Positions 16,253 through 25,312 are shown, counted from the first letter of the stretch. The stretch: 51,083 nt of DNA from an uncultured Spirochaetaceae bacterium (GCA_945910645.1 CAMDZB010000007.1:1-51083); one strand, 5' to 3'. The notes: generated by a model from the letters alone, not told the origin. Numbers and translations are program-made.

Positions 16253-18895
16253 ATGGACAGACTATTAATCGTTGATACGTATGCATTCCTTTACAGGGCG
16301 TTTTATGCAGGGTCAGGATTAATGAAAAACAGCTCCGATAAAAGCATTGGAGCGTATGCAGGTTTCTTCTCAACCATTCTATACCTACTTAAAGAGACTA
16401 AATGTACTCACGTTGTATTTGCATCGGATTCAAAGTCGCCATCAAAGCGAAAATTGCAGTATCCTGAATACAAGGCAAACAGGGATCACATGCCAGATGA
16501 CCTCAGGGAGCAGGTGGATCTTGTTAAGAATGCGCTTTCATCTGCAAACATCACACTTCAGATGAAGGACGGCCTTGAGGCGGATGACATCATCGTAGCG
16601 CTTGCAAACAAGTATGCCGACAAAAACACGGAAGTTGTGATTGCATCGGGTGATAAGGATATCCTACAGGCTGTGAGTGACGAAAAGCACATAACGTTAT
16701 TCCGTCCGCCATCATTTGGAAATCAATGGACTGTATACAACGAGGCAAAAATCGAAGAAAAATACGGCATCAAAAAGGAGAGCATCGCAAGTTACCTCTC
16801 GCTCCTTGGAGATGCAAGCGATAATGTACCAGGTGTTAAGGGGATAGGCACAAAGGGCGCTGTAGAGCTTCTCAAGGAGTACAAGACGCTTGATAACATC
16901 TACAGTAACCTTGATAAGATCGCAAAGCCAAAAACGCGCTCATCGCTTGAAAACGGCAAGGATGATGCGTACCTTTCATACTCGCTTGTATACCTTGGGG
17001 GTGAGGATTACGATGCAGGCGACATAAACCAATACAAGGTTGAAAACATCAATTATGCCGAGTTAATCAATACGCTTAACAACGACGGAGCACACGCTAT
17101 TGCAAATAGGTTCCTAAAGTTCACAAAAGACAGCAAAATCGAGCTGAAAGACGTAAAAAGCAATGCAGAACTTGATGTATTTACGTTCAAAAAGCATACA
17201 GCGACGCACGATGATCTTAAAAACGCACTCTCTACATCAAACGTAGTCGCAGTTAACTACAACAAGGATACCTCAAATCTCACGTATACAACTACAGATG
17301 ATGCATCAAACAGTATCAATATTCATAAAAGCAATATTGAAATTATATCAAAATTAATAACAGATTACCTCAACAGCGATAAAAACGCCCTTGTAGGCTT
17401 TGACCTCAAGACCACCATCAAGGCGTTCTACATAGGTAACGTATCGAGAATAAAAGCCCACCTTTATGACATCGAACTTATGGCATACCTTCTTGATAGT
17501 GAAAAACAGCACTTTCCAAAGTCGTTACTCTCAGAAAAGTACCTATCCAAAACGCTTCCGAATCAAAAGAAGAAGGAATCAACGCTGTTTGAGAGTGATG
17601 AAGATAACGTCACGGCTTTTCACGCGCCACTTTCCCATGCGCTCTACTCAAAACTCATTGCTGCCTTAAAGGATAAGGAGCTCTTGAACTACTACGAAAC
17701 GGTTGAGGAGAAAATACTTCCAATTATTGCGTCTATTGAAAAGAACGGTATCTATCTTGATACAAAAGAGCTAGAAACACTCAAAGAAACGCTCACTAAA
17801 CGCATCGACAAAATCACAGATCAAATCTATGAGCTTATCGGCCACCCAATCAACATTTCGAGCCCTCAACAGGTGGGAACAGTACTGTTTGACGAATTAA
17901 AAATCGCAAGCGGAAAGAAAAACAAGCTTGGCTACTCTGTAAGTTCAGAAGTGCTTGAAAGCCTCAAGGATGAGCATCCTATAGTGCCACTGATCCTCGA
18001 TTACCGCTTTGCAACTAAGATCAGAAGCACATATACCGACTCGCTCATCAACCTTGTAGACAGAAGCGATAACCGCCTTCACACCACGTTCTTACAGACG
18101 GGCACAGCAACAGGGCGATTCTCATCAGTCTCGCCGAACCTACAGAATATCCCTGTAAGAAGCGATGAAGGACGCCTAACACGTATGGCGTTTAAGAGCA
18201 CGGAGGGCAATATCTTACTCTCTGCAGACTACGCTCAGATTGAGCTTGTGGTACTCTCGCATTTCTCAAAGGATAAGAATCTAATCTCGCTTTTTAAATC
18301 AGGTGAGGATGTACATAAGCTCACGGCAAGCCTTATATTTTCAAAGGATAAAAGTGAAGTGACGCCATCAGAGAGGCGCTTGGCAAAGACAATCAACTTT
18401 GGCGTGATCTACGGCATGTCAGCATTCCGTCTTGCTCAGGATCTTGGCGTGAGAGTATCGGATGCAAACGAATTCCTCTCTCTGTACTTTGACAACTTCA
18501 GCGGAGTAAGAGCGTTTATCGACAATACAATAGAAGAGGTAAAGAAAACAACTTTTACCACAACATTGCTTGGACACAAGCGTTTCTTCCCATCAATCAA
18601 CGATTCGAATAAGAACGTAAGAAGCGCAGCAGAAAGGGCAGCCGTAAACTCCATAATTCAGGGAAGTGCTGCCGATATCCTCAAACTCGCAATGATAAAA
18701 ATCACAAAGGAGATTCAGGATGAGGACGTAAAACTTCTTTTAAACGTACACGATGAACTCATATTTGAACTTCCTGAGTCAAAGGTTGATACGATTAAGA
18801 CAAAGGTTGAAGACATAATGACTCACGCTGTAAAGCTTGATGTGCCACTTAGGGTATCTGTAGAAACTGCACATTCATGGGGAGAGATGCATTGA
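16253..18895 (+). CDS. polA: DNA polymerase I
   Basis: The 880-residue polymerase fills gaps and removes RNA primers. Residues 1-290 are the 5'-3' (flap) exonuclease domain, with V-D-T-Y-A-F-L-Y-R-A-F-Y, G-L-E-A-D-D-I-I, and a helix-hairpin-helix around G-V-K-G-I-G-T-K-G-A. The polymerase domain carries motif A (A-D-Y-A-Q-I-E-L), motif B (R-R-L-A-K-T-I-N-F-G-V-I-Y-G) and motif C (V-H-D-E). The central 3'-5' exonuclease region (about 300-480) lacks the D-x-E of Exo I and the Exo II and III aspartates, so proofreading is probably absent, as in Taq and Bacillus-type enzymes. It lies two bases after the small membrane protein gene and overlaps coaE by one base. Confidence 0.96.
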   Translation: MDRLLIVDTYAFLYRAFYAGSGLMKNSSDKSIGAYAGFFSTILYLLKETKCTHVVFASDSKSPSKRKLQYPEYKANRDHMPDDLREQVDLVKNALSSANITLQMKDGLEADDIIVALANKYADKNTEVVIASGDKDILQAVSDEKHITLFRPPSFGNQWTVYNEAKIEEKYGIKKESIASYLSLLGDASDNVPGVKGIGTKGAVELLKEYKTLDNIYSNLDKIAKPKTRSSLENGKDDAYLSYSLVYLGGEDYDAGDINQYKVENINYAELINTLNNDGAHAIANRFLKFTKDSKIELKDVKSNAELDVFTFKKHTATHDDLKNALSTSNVVAVNYNKDTSNLTYTTTDDASNSINIHKSNIEIISKLITDYLNSDKNALVGFDLKTTIKAFYIGNVSRIKAHLYDIELMAYLLDSEKQHFPKSLLSEKYLSKTLPNQKKKESTLFESDEDNVTAFHAPLSHALYSKLIAALKDKELLNYYETVEEKILPIIASIEKNGIYLDTKELETLKETLTKRIDKITDQIYELIGHPINISSPQQVGTVLFDELKIASGKKNKLGYSVSSEVLESLKDEHPIVPLILDYRFATKIRSTYTDSLINLVDRSDNRLHTTFLQTGTATGRFSSVSPNLQNIPVRSDEGRLTRMAFKSTEGNILLSADYAQIELVVLSHFSKDKNLISLFKSGEDVHKLTASLIFSKDKSEVTPSERRLAKTINFGVIYGMSAFRLAQDLGVRVSDANEFLSLYFDNFSGVRAFIDNTIEEVKKTTFTTTLLGHKRFFPSINDSNKNVRSAAERAAVNSIIQGSAADILKLAMIKITKEIQDEDVKLLLNVHDELIFELPESKVDTIKTKVEDIMTHAVKLDVPLRVSVETAHSWGEMH

Positions 18896-19605
18896 TGGTC
18901 AAAACGCTGGGAGTCTCAGGCAGTATTGCCTCAGGGAAGAGCTACTTTGTTAAAGTTTTTATAGACTTACTAAAAGAGCAGAATGTGGAATACTATCACT
19001 TTGATGCAGACAAGGAAACGCACGAGGTAATCAGAAAGAACCACAAGGAAATCAGCGCCCTTCTTAACATCATAGACCTCTATAAAGATGAGCTCAGTGA
19101 TAGCGAAAGGACATTCTCAAAGGCTATTTTGAACAAAATACTTTCATCAAGTGAACTCAATAAAACGTATCAAACATACATTTGGAACATCCTATACGGC
19201 GAACTTCTGAGGAGTCGAGACAATTTCTTCTCATCCATAAAAGACAAGGGGCTCGATAAGGGCGTATTCATCTTTGATGCGGCATTCCTCTTTGGCGCAG
19301 GGTGGGATAACCTTGCCGATATGATAGTAAAAGTTGTTGCCGATACAGACGTAAGAAAGGCACGATTTGTTGAAAGAAGTGAACAAAATGTACATAAAAA
19401 TGATGATAAAAACCATGATAAGTCCCATTTTGAGGCGCAATTCGACCTCATAGAAAAGGCAAGCGAGAAGGAAAGATACCTTGACAGAGAGCGAAATCGT
19501 AAGATAATATTTACTATGAATAATACTAACACGACGGGAGACGTCCCCTTGGAGTTAGAAGCAAAAACGGTATATACGTGTTTGTTTGAGGAAAAACCAT
19601 GGTAA
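18895..19605 (+). CDS. coaE: Dephospho-CoA kinase
   Basis: The 236-residue enzyme phosphorylates dephospho-CoA in the last step of coenzyme A synthesis. The P-loop is G-S-I-A-S-G-K-S near residue 9. It also has the typical F-D-A-D near residue 38, F-D-A-A-F-L-F-G-A (the CoaE D-x-P-L-L equivalent) and an Arg-rich lid segment (K-A-R-F-V-E-R-S). It is slightly longer and more diverged than the usual 200-residue family members, mainly in an acidic/Asn-rich region near 165-180. ATG 18895 shares its A with the polA stop (TGATG), and a GGAGAG lies upstream, so translation is coupled to polA. The 3' end overlaps the next gene by seven bases. Confidence 0.85.
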   Translation: MVKTLGVSGSIASGKSYFVKVFIDLLKEQNVEYYHFDADKETHEVIRKNHKEISALLNIIDLYKDELSDSERTFSKAILNKILSSSELNKTYQTYIWNILYGELLRSRDNFFSSIKDKGLDKGVFIFDAAFLFGAGWDNLADMIVKVVADTDVRKARFVERSEQNVHKNDDKNHDKSHFEAQFDLIEKASEKERYLDRERNRKIIFTMNNTNTTGDVPLELEAKTVYTCLFEEKPW

Positions 19606-20345
19606 AAAACATAACAATTTTTGCAACAATCTTTTTGATTTTTGCTTTAATTTTCTCATTTGTAGCTGTAAAAGTGGTGAGAACGTACGATATATCCAAT
19701 GTAGCAAAGCAAGGGTTTAAGGTACTCTCCCCATCAGAATCAGAAGCAGCAATAAAAGAGAGAATAGACAGTGAAATTGGCTATTCTGATGTATCCGATG
19801 CGGATAATCCACTGGTGATCTCTGCCGTTCTTGGCACATATCCTGAAGATGATCAAATAATTGAAGAAGTTAAAGAAGAACCAAAAGTTATCACACCTCC
19901 AGTTGTTGAGGTTGTGCCTCAGCCAATCGAAGAGATTCCACCTCAGCCAGTTGTTGAGGTTGTACCTCAGCCAATCGAGGAAATTCCACCTCAGCCTATA
20001 CTTACAGCGCCAATCAACAACACATTAAGCGCAGAGGTAATTATCGAAAAAGCACCTCAAGAGGATGCGCCTGTTGAGAGAACAAAGACAATCAGGGAGG
20101 TTCTTTCTCAGGAGAAAGCAGAATCACGTCTTAATGATCTTATTCAGGAGATCGAGACAAAGGCAGATCCAAAAGTACCAACTATGGCTGGCGATACAGA
20201 CAGCACATACGTATATATGACATCAAACGACATGATTATTGCTTACGATGCTCTAAGACAAGCAGCATTGCGTTCTGTATATCCAATAATAAAATCAGAC
20301 ATATCAAGCGAGTTTGTTTGGAAAGATATGATGGAGAACAACTAA
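19599..20345 (+). CDS. Proline-rich single-pass membrane protein (TonB-like layout)
   Basis: This 248-residue protein is not one I recognise by family. A membrane segment lies at about residues 5-27. A spacer at about 83-140 contains two exact 16-residue repeats, P-V-V-E-V-V-P-Q-P-I-E-E-I-P-P-Q, at 101-116 and 117-132. The C-terminal part (about 150-248) is mixed helical and ends in a Tyr/Met/Asp-rich segment. The anchor plus Pro/Glu spacer is the layout of TonB-type or other periplasm-spanning linkers. The gene directly abuts a predicted outer-membrane barrel gene downstream, which supports an envelope-bridging role by context only. It overlaps coaE by seven bases. Confidence 0.65.
   Translation: MVKNITIFATIFLIFALIFSFVAVKVVRTYDISNVAKQGFKVLSPSESEAAIKERIDSEIGYSDVSDADNPLVISAVLGTYPEDDQIIEEVKEEPKVITPPVVEVVPQPIEEIPPQPVVEVVPQPIEEIPPQPILTAPINNTLSAEVIIEKAPQEDAPVERTKTIREVLSQEKAESRLNDLIQEIETKADPKVPTMAGDTDSTYVYMTSNDMIIAYDALRQAALRSVYPIIKSDISSEFVWKDMMENN
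19899..19994. repeat. 48-bp direct repeat, two copies
   Basis: Two 48-bp units (19899-19946 and 19947-19994) encode an identical 16-residue Pro/Val/Glu motif and differ by a few silent changes. They form the spacer of the proline-rich membrane protein. Confidence 0.85.
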
Positions 20346-21485
20346 ATGAAAAAAGTACTATCTATTTTATTAGTTTTATGCTTTTCACTCACTGTGATAT
20401 TCGCAGTGGATATTGCAACGGTCAAATGGGCTTTAAAAACGCCAAGAAGTACTAACTACATCAGATACCAGGTGAACGAAGAACTTGACGACGCTTGGAC
20501 AGTGGTAGAAAATGATGAATCAGGCATTGTAATTATCGAAATCGAGTCTCCAACTGACATTTCAAGCACACTATACGTTCAGCAGTCAATCGACGGTGTA
20601 ATCTGGTCTAAGAGTGCATCTAAAACAATCTCTGCAGACGTAGTTCAGTCTGTATACAACAAAACGCACATGAAGGAAGTTGTAGTGAGAGTTCCAAGCG
20701 TCAACTACGATATGGACATCAACTCAGCCTTCACATCAGACGACATGACAACAGACATCACAGAGCTCGAGAAACAGCAGTACCTCCAGTCACTTGGCGA
20801 TGAGAACGAGTCAGCGCTCAAGTTCACATTCCTATTCAAACCATCTGCTGCAATCAACCTCCAGAAGGCTATTGCACTTAATGATCCTAATAAAAATTAT
20901 TGGGAGAATCGCTGGCAAAGTCATAAACTTAAAGGTGAGGACATTGCACCTCGCCTCGATATCGGCTTTATGTTTGAGAATATCGCAGGCAAAAAACACG
21001 ATGTTGTTGGTTTTGATATGGGCTTTACTCTTGGCTATGAGACACGCCCTTACTCGGGTTGGAAAGCACAGGATGAAACTAAGAAGGTTATGGATCCTTC
21101 AACATGGTACCATAAGGCAAATATAGACCTTCGCCTAGGCATGGGGCTTAACCTTGCAAACAACCTTGTACGCCCATACTTTGGAGTTGGAGCAGGAGCA
21201 GAGTTCCTCTTTACAAATCTTCCTCTCGATGGTACTAATAATAGCGTATTTGATTTTGCTGTCTTTAATAGTAAAAACTTTGTACTTAAGGACGGTAAAG
21301 GTAATTCGCTAAGCGTCATGGTTTATCCATATATCCTTGGTACTCTTGGTGTTCGCTTTACATTCGGTCAGTTCACATTCGGTCTTGAAGGTACCTATAA
21401 GGTTTATCTTGTTGGTACTAAAGCGGAAGATATGTGGCACAAGATTGACGCTGGCATCACGCTCGGCGGAACATTCAGTATTTAA
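20346..21485 (+). CDS. Predicted outer-membrane beta-barrel protein
   Basis: The 379-residue protein has a clear signal peptide (M-K-K, hydrophobic core, cleavage after about residue 20 at V-I-F-A). The N-terminal 150 residues are soluble-looking and beta-rich. The C-terminal 220 residues alternate hydrophobic and polar residues with many Gly and aromatics (R-L-G-M-G-L-N-L, V-R-P-Y-F-G-V-G-A-G-A, T-L-G-V-R-F-T-F-G-Q-F-T-F-G-L). It ends G-G-T-F-S-I, near the aromatic C-terminus usual for barrels. It starts one base after the proline-rich membrane protein and may work with it. No specific family is identified; porin, transporter or structural roles are all possible. Confidence 0.7.
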   Translation: MKKVLSILLVLCFSLTVIFAVDIATVKWALKTPRSTNYIRYQVNEELDDAWTVVENDESGIVIIEIESPTDISSTLYVQQSIDGVIWSKSASKTISADVVQSVYNKTHMKEVVVRVPSVNYDMDINSAFTSDDMTTDITELEKQQYLQSLGDENESALKFTFLFKPSAAINLQKAIALNDPNKNYWENRWQSHKLKGEDIAPRLDIGFMFENIAGKKHDVVGFDMGFTLGYETRPYSGWKAQDETKKVMDPSTWYHKANIDLRLGMGLNLANNLVRPYFGVGAGAEFLFTNLPLDGTNNSVFDFAVFNSKNFVLKDGKGNSLSVMVYPYILGTLGVRFTFGQFTFGLEGTYKVYLVGTKAEDMWHKIDAGITLGGTFSI

Positions 21486-22222
21486 TGAGCTTTGCTTTAG
21501 TACTTGCATTCCTGTTCTATATTGGCTCGACTTTCGGCTGGGTGCTTGAGCTGTTTTTTAGACGATTTAAGCCCACTAATAAAGAGCATAAGTGGGTGAA
21601 TCCAGGCTTCTTACAGGGGCCATATCTTCCACTCTACGGCTTTGGCCTTGATGTGCTTTTTATGCTTTCCCTTGCAGGGATGTATCTTCCATCGGTTTCA
21701 AAGCCTGTTGAGGTGTTAATAATATTTGTAGTGTCATCATTGCTAATGACCATCCTTGAGCTCATAGCAGGTGAGATATTCATCGTGGGCTTTAAGGTTC
21801 AGCTTTGGGACTACAGCATGCTTTGGGGTAACTACAAAGGTTTGATCTGCCCACTATTTACAGTATTCTGGGGTGCCCTTGGCACAGCATATTATTACTT
21901 AGTTAACCCGTTTATCATCGATGCGATAATCTGGCTCTCACATAACCTGGTATTTTCGTTTGTAATCGGTATGTTCTTTGGTATATTCATCATAGATTGC
22001 GTGTATACAATGCAGCTTGCAACAAAGATCAGAACGCTTGCACATGAGAGTGGCATCATCGTCAGATACGAAGAGTTAAAAGAGCGCGTGAGGGATAGAG
22101 AAGCAAAGATTCGCGGAAGACGACGACGCTTCCTCATGTCGTTCTCGACAGATAGAAAATCATTCCGTGAACAGTTCATGGAGTACAAAAATAATCATCA
22201 AAACAACAATAAAAAAGTATGA
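21485..22222 (+). CDS. CmpB-family (PF06541-like) integral membrane protein
   Basis: The 245-residue protein has about six membrane segments within residues 1-180, then a basic, probably cytoplasmic tail (R-G-R-R-R-R near 203). Sequence marks of the putative ABC-transporter type IV (CmpB, formerly DUF1113) family are present: an early G-W-V-L-E, N-P-G-F-L-Q-G-P-Y-L-P-L-Y-G-F-G near residue 38, and W-D-Y-S with N-Y-K-G-L-I-C-P and F-W-G-A-L-G in the middle. Despite the family name, no ATPase gene is nearby and transport has not been demonstrated for the family. The ATG overlaps the barrel gene stop (TAATG), and its own stop overlaps the NUDIX start (ATGA). Confidence 0.8.
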   Translation: MSFALVLAFLFYIGSTFGWVLELFFRRFKPTNKEHKWVNPGFLQGPYLPLYGFGLDVLFMLSLAGMYLPSVSKPVEVLIIFVVSSLLMTILELIAGEIFIVGFKVQLWDYSMLWGNYKGLICPLFTVFWGALGTAYYYLVNPFIIDAIIWLSHNLVFSFVIGMFFGIFIIDCVYTMQLATKIRTLAHESGIIVRYEELKERVRDREAKIRGRRRRFLMSFSTDRKSFREQFMEYKNNHQNNNKKV

Positions 22223-22788
22223 AAATTGACAATTGGGAAAGCATAGGCGAAAGAGAGAAGCTCGCAGAAACAAGGATCTTTAGCGTCTATAAACAGAAGA
22301 AACGCTCATTGATTTCAAACAAGGTCAGTTCATTCGCAACAGTTGATGCACCAGACTGGGTTGTATGTATTCCAACCTATCAAAAGGACGGTGAAACATA
22401 CGTGATCATGGTGCGTCAATACCGCTATGGATCCGCTTCTATCACGCTTGAATTCCCATGTGGAACTGTAGAAAAGGGCGAGGAGGCAGTGGTTGCGGCA
22501 AAGCGTGAACTCCTTGAAGAGACTGGCGCAAAATCAACATCAGAACCAATAAGGCTCGGCTCTGTAAGCCCAAACAGTGCCTTTATGACAAACAGAAGCA
22601 CTATCTTCCTCTTTGAAGGTGTGGAGACAGTATCTGGCCAGGATCTTGACGAAAATGAAGAGATTGAAATCGTACACATGAAGCTTGATGATGTATTACG
22701 CAATTACATCGCAGACGAAAAGGAATGTGATAATTCCATCATGGCAGTTGCCTCATTTTTATTTTTAAGATACAAAAAGATGTTTTAA
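22219..22788 (+). CDS. NUDIX hydrolase, ADP-ribose pyrophosphatase-like
   Basis: The 189-residue protein has a complete NUDIX box: G82-T-V-E-K-G-E88, then R96-E-L-L-E-E-T-G103, matching G-x5-E-x7-R-E-U-x-E-E-x-G-U. The arrangement of an N-terminal beta domain followed by the box is that of ADP-ribose/ADP-sugar pyrophosphatases (NudF type), which would release AMP from ADP-ribose. Substrate is not certain from sequence alone. It is the last gene of the operon starting at 15867 and begins inside the stop of the CmpB-family gene (ATGA). Confidence 0.85.
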   Translation: MKIDNWESIGEREKLAETRIFSVYKQKKRSLISNKVSSFATVDAPDWVVCIPTYQKDGETYVIMVRQYRYGSASITLEFPCGTVEKGEEAVVAAKRELLEETGAKSTSEPIRLGSVSPNSAFMTNRSTIFLFEGVETVSGQDLDENEEIEIVHMKLDDVLRNYIADEKECDNSIMAVASFLFLRYKKMF

Positions 22789-22832
22789 GGGTGTATAATT
22801 ATCTTAATATACTTTGTCTATAGGAGCGTATT

Positions 22833-23681
22833 ATGAACAAGATTGTGTTCAAAGAAAAATTGAGCGAAGAAGTATTCCATTTTGTTGTGGAAGCACCTCA
22901 GATTGCGGAGAACGTTAAACCAGGTCAGTTTCTTGTGGTTCAGCAAGGTGGGGATGGGGATGAGAGAATTCCACTCACAGTTGCAGACCACGACGTTGAA
23001 AAGGGCACAGTTTCTATGGTTTTCCAAGCAGTTGGTGAATCTACTCACCGTTTGGCTCTCCTTAACGAGGGTGACTATATCGGGCACGTCCTTGGACCTC
23101 TTGGAACACCATCTGAAATCGAAAACTTTGGACACGTAGTATGCGTAGGCGGTGGAATCGGACTTGCACCACTCTATCCTATAGCAAAAGCGCTCAAAGA
23201 GAAGGGCAACAAGGTTACCATCATCGCAGGTGCACGTAATAAAGATCTTCTTGTTATGATGAAGGAGCACAAGAGCGTCGATCCAAACATTATCATCACA
23301 ACAGATGACGGTTCTCTCGGTCTCAAAGGCGTGGTAACAGTACCTCTTAAGGAGCTATGCGAGAAGGGCGATGTTGATAGAGTTATCGCAATTGGACCTC
23401 CAATCATGATGAAATTCTGTGAAAAGACAACAAAGGAATTCAATATCCCAACAATAGTGTCTCTTAATACCCTCATGGTAGACGGAACAGGAATGTGTGG
23501 ATGTTGCCGTGTGCAGATTGGCGATAAAACCAAATTTGTATGCGTAGACGGTCCTGATTTTGATGCACATCTTGTAGATTGGGATAACATGTTTGCACGT
23601 ATGGGAACATACAAAGAGCAGGAGAAGGAAGCGCATCATAAATGCCACATCGATTTACAGCTTGAGGAGGGAAAAGCATGA
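22833..23681 (+). CDS. nfnA: NfnA: small subunit of NADH-dependent ferredoxin:NADP+ oxidoreductase
   Basis: The 282-residue subunit has a ferredoxin-reductase-type FAD domain, an NAD-binding domain (V-C-V-G-G-G-I-G-L-A-P near residue 107) and a C-terminal [2Fe-2S] site in D-G-T-G-M-C-G-C-C-R-V plus F-V-C-V-D-G-P. With NfnB next to it, this is the electron-bifurcating transhydrogenase that couples NADH and reduced ferredoxin to NADPH formation (reversible). Alone it could be read as sulfide dehydrogenase or a PyrK relative; the paired large subunit decides for Nfn. A TATAAT at 22794-22799 and a TAGGAG site 6 nt before the ATG give a leadered transcript. Its stop overlaps nfnB (ATGA). Confidence 0.88.
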   Translation: MNKIVFKEKLSEEVFHFVVEAPQIAENVKPGQFLVVQQGGDGDERIPLTVADHDVEKGTVSMVFQAVGESTHRLALLNEGDYIGHVLGPLGTPSEIENFGHVVCVGGGIGLAPLYPIAKALKEKGNKVTIIAGARNKDLLVMMKEHKSVDPNIIITTDDGSLGLKGVVTVPLKELCEKGDVDRVIAIGPPIMMKFCEKTTKEFNIPTIVSLNTLMVDGTGMCGCCRVQIGDKTKFVCVDGPDFDAHLVDWDNMFARMGTYKEQEKEAHHKCHIDLQLEEGKA

Positions 23682-25084
23682 ACCGCGCAAAAGAACATAC
23701 AGAAATAATGAAGAATCAGGATCCTAGTGTTCGCATAAATAACATGAATGAGGTTGCGCTTGGATACACAAAAGAGCAGGCTATTCTTGAATCAGAGCGC
23801 TGTTTGAACTGTAAAACAAAGCCATGCGTAAACGGCTGTCCTGTAGGAATCGATATTCCAAAGTTCCTCTCAGAAGCAGCAGTTGGTGACTTCGACAAGG
23901 CACTCAGTACTATTAAAGAAAGTTCGCTATTCCCATCAATCTGCGGCCGTGTATGCCCTCAGGAGAAGCAGTGCCAGAAGGAATGTACAGTAGGTAAGAT
24001 GCATAAGAGCGTGGATGAGGCTGTGGCTATCGGACGCGTTGAGCGCTTTGTTGCAGACTACGAGCGTGAAAACGGAAAGGAATCAAAGCCAGTTATTGCA
24101 AAGAAGACAGGAAAGAAGGTTGCAATAGTCGGGTCAGGCCCAGCTGGTGCTGCATGTGCGGCAGACCTTGCTAAGAACGGCCATGAGGTTCACATTTTTG
24201 AAGCATTACACGAGGCAGGCGGAGTTCTAACATACGGCATTCCTGAGTTCAGACTTCCAAAGGCTATCGTAAAGAAAGAGTTTGAGAACCTTGAGGCGCT
24301 CGGTGTTAAAATCCACCTTGATACGCTTGTTGGACGCACTCGTTCAATCGATCAGCTTATGAACGAGGATGGCTTTAACGCGGTATTTATCGGATCGGGT
24401 GCAGGTCTTCCAAACTTCTTGAATATTCCAGGTGAAAATGCCGTCGGAGTGCTCTCTGCAAACGAGTACCTTTCACGTATCAACCTCATGAAGGCATACG
24501 ACACGTCTATTTCACGCACTCCATATCCAAGAGCAAAACGCGTTGCCGTATTTGGCGCAGGTAACGTTGCAATGGATGCATCCCGTACTGCACGCCGCTT
24601 AGGAGCAGAGAGTGTTGCCATCATCTACAGACGTGGCGAGGAAGAAGTCCCTGCACGTAAGGAAGAGGTTGCACACGCAAAGGAGGAAGGCATCGAATTC
24701 ATGCTCCTTCATGCACCAAAAGAGATCCTAACAGACGAAAACGGCAGAGTAAAAGGCGTTGTACTCTACGAGTGTAAGCTAGGCGAACCAGACGCGTCAG
24801 GTCGTCGTCGCCCTGAAATCATCCAAGGAAGTGAAAAGGTCTACGACTGCGACCTAGTACTCGTTGCAATCGGTAACGCCTCCAACCCTCTCATCAAGAT
24901 GACCACACCCGAAATAGAAACCAACCAACGCGGTAACTTCATCGTCAATCCCGACACCCTCGAGACATCCATGAAGGGCGTCTACGCTGGTGGTGATATC
25001 GTCCTTGGTGCAGCTACAGTTATACTTGCGATGGGGCAGGGGCGTAAGGCGGCAGCGGCTATTAATAAATATCTCGCTGAGTAG
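23678..25084 (+). CDS. nfnB: NfnB: large subunit of NADH-dependent ferredoxin:NADP+ oxidoreductase (GltD-like)
   Basis: The 468-residue flavoprotein has an N-terminal region with two [4Fe-4S] sites: C-L-N-C-K-T-K-P-C-V-N-G-C-P near residue 42, and C-G-R-V-C-P-Q-E-K-Q-C-Q-K-E-C near residue 88. An FAD-binding G-S-G-P-A-G follows at about 151, a NAD(P)-binding G-A-G-N-V-A-M-D at about 289, and the C-terminal A-G-G-D that closes the FAD site. It resembles the small subunit of NADPH glutamate synthase and is often misnamed so. No gltB-type large subunit is present, and the partner is nfnA. This subunit houses the bifurcating flavin in the characterised Thermotoga and Clostridium complexes. Confidence 0.88.
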   Translation: MNRAKEHTEIMKNQDPSVRINNMNEVALGYTKEQAILESERCLNCKTKPCVNGCPVGIDIPKFLSEAAVGDFDKALSTIKESSLFPSICGRVCPQEKQCQKECTVGKMHKSVDEAVAIGRVERFVADYERENGKESKPVIAKKTGKKVAIVGSGPAGAACAADLAKNGHEVHIFEALHEAGGVLTYGIPEFRLPKAIVKKEFENLEALGVKIHLDTLVGRTRSIDQLMNEDGFNAVFIGSGAGLPNFLNIPGENAVGVLSANEYLSRINLMKAYDTSISRTPYPRAKRVAVFGAGNVAMDASRTARRLGAESVAIIYRRGEEEVPARKEEVAHAKEEGIEFMLLHAPKEILTDENGRVKGVVLYECKLGEPDASGRRRPEIIQGSEKVYDCDLVLVAIGNASNPLIKMTTPEIETNQRGNFIVNPDTLETSMKGVYAGGDIVLGAATVILAMGQGRKAAAAINKYLAE

Positions 25085-25312
25085 CTCGTTTGATCTGCGG
25101 GCAAATTCGTCGTCTTAGAACCCTGAGCCTTGCTCATTTACAAAAAGTAAAATCGCATCGGCATCAGGAACCTGCGACTTAGACTTTGCACACGCATCTC
25201 AAACTCGCTGGGGTCGCCCGAATCCTGCGGGCGATCTTCTACTCAAGGGGTTATCACATACACTCGCAGGGTTATCCAGGAACAATCTCAAACTCGCAGT
25301 GGTATCACATAA
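25085..25312. other. Gene-free intergenic stretch with hairpin and short repeats
   Basis: About 230 bases follow nfnB with no convincing gene. They hold a 7-bp GC hairpin (TCGCCCG at 25214-25220, loop AATCCTG, CGGGCGA at 25228-25234). They also hold three related phrases: CTCAAACTCGC (near 25198), CACTCGCAGGGTTATC (near 25261) and CTCAAACTCGC (near 25286). On the minus strand a short frame can be read, but it has no start signal. The composition differs from the usual short, AT-rich spacers here, which suggests a dispersed repeat or a gene remnant. Confidence 0.4.

Noticed and set aside
23678-25084. Annotation as glutamate synthase small subunit (GltD).
   Set aside because: No large glutamate synthase subunit is present, and the gene is coupled to an NfnA-type subunit; the GltD likeness is shared by all NfnB proteins.
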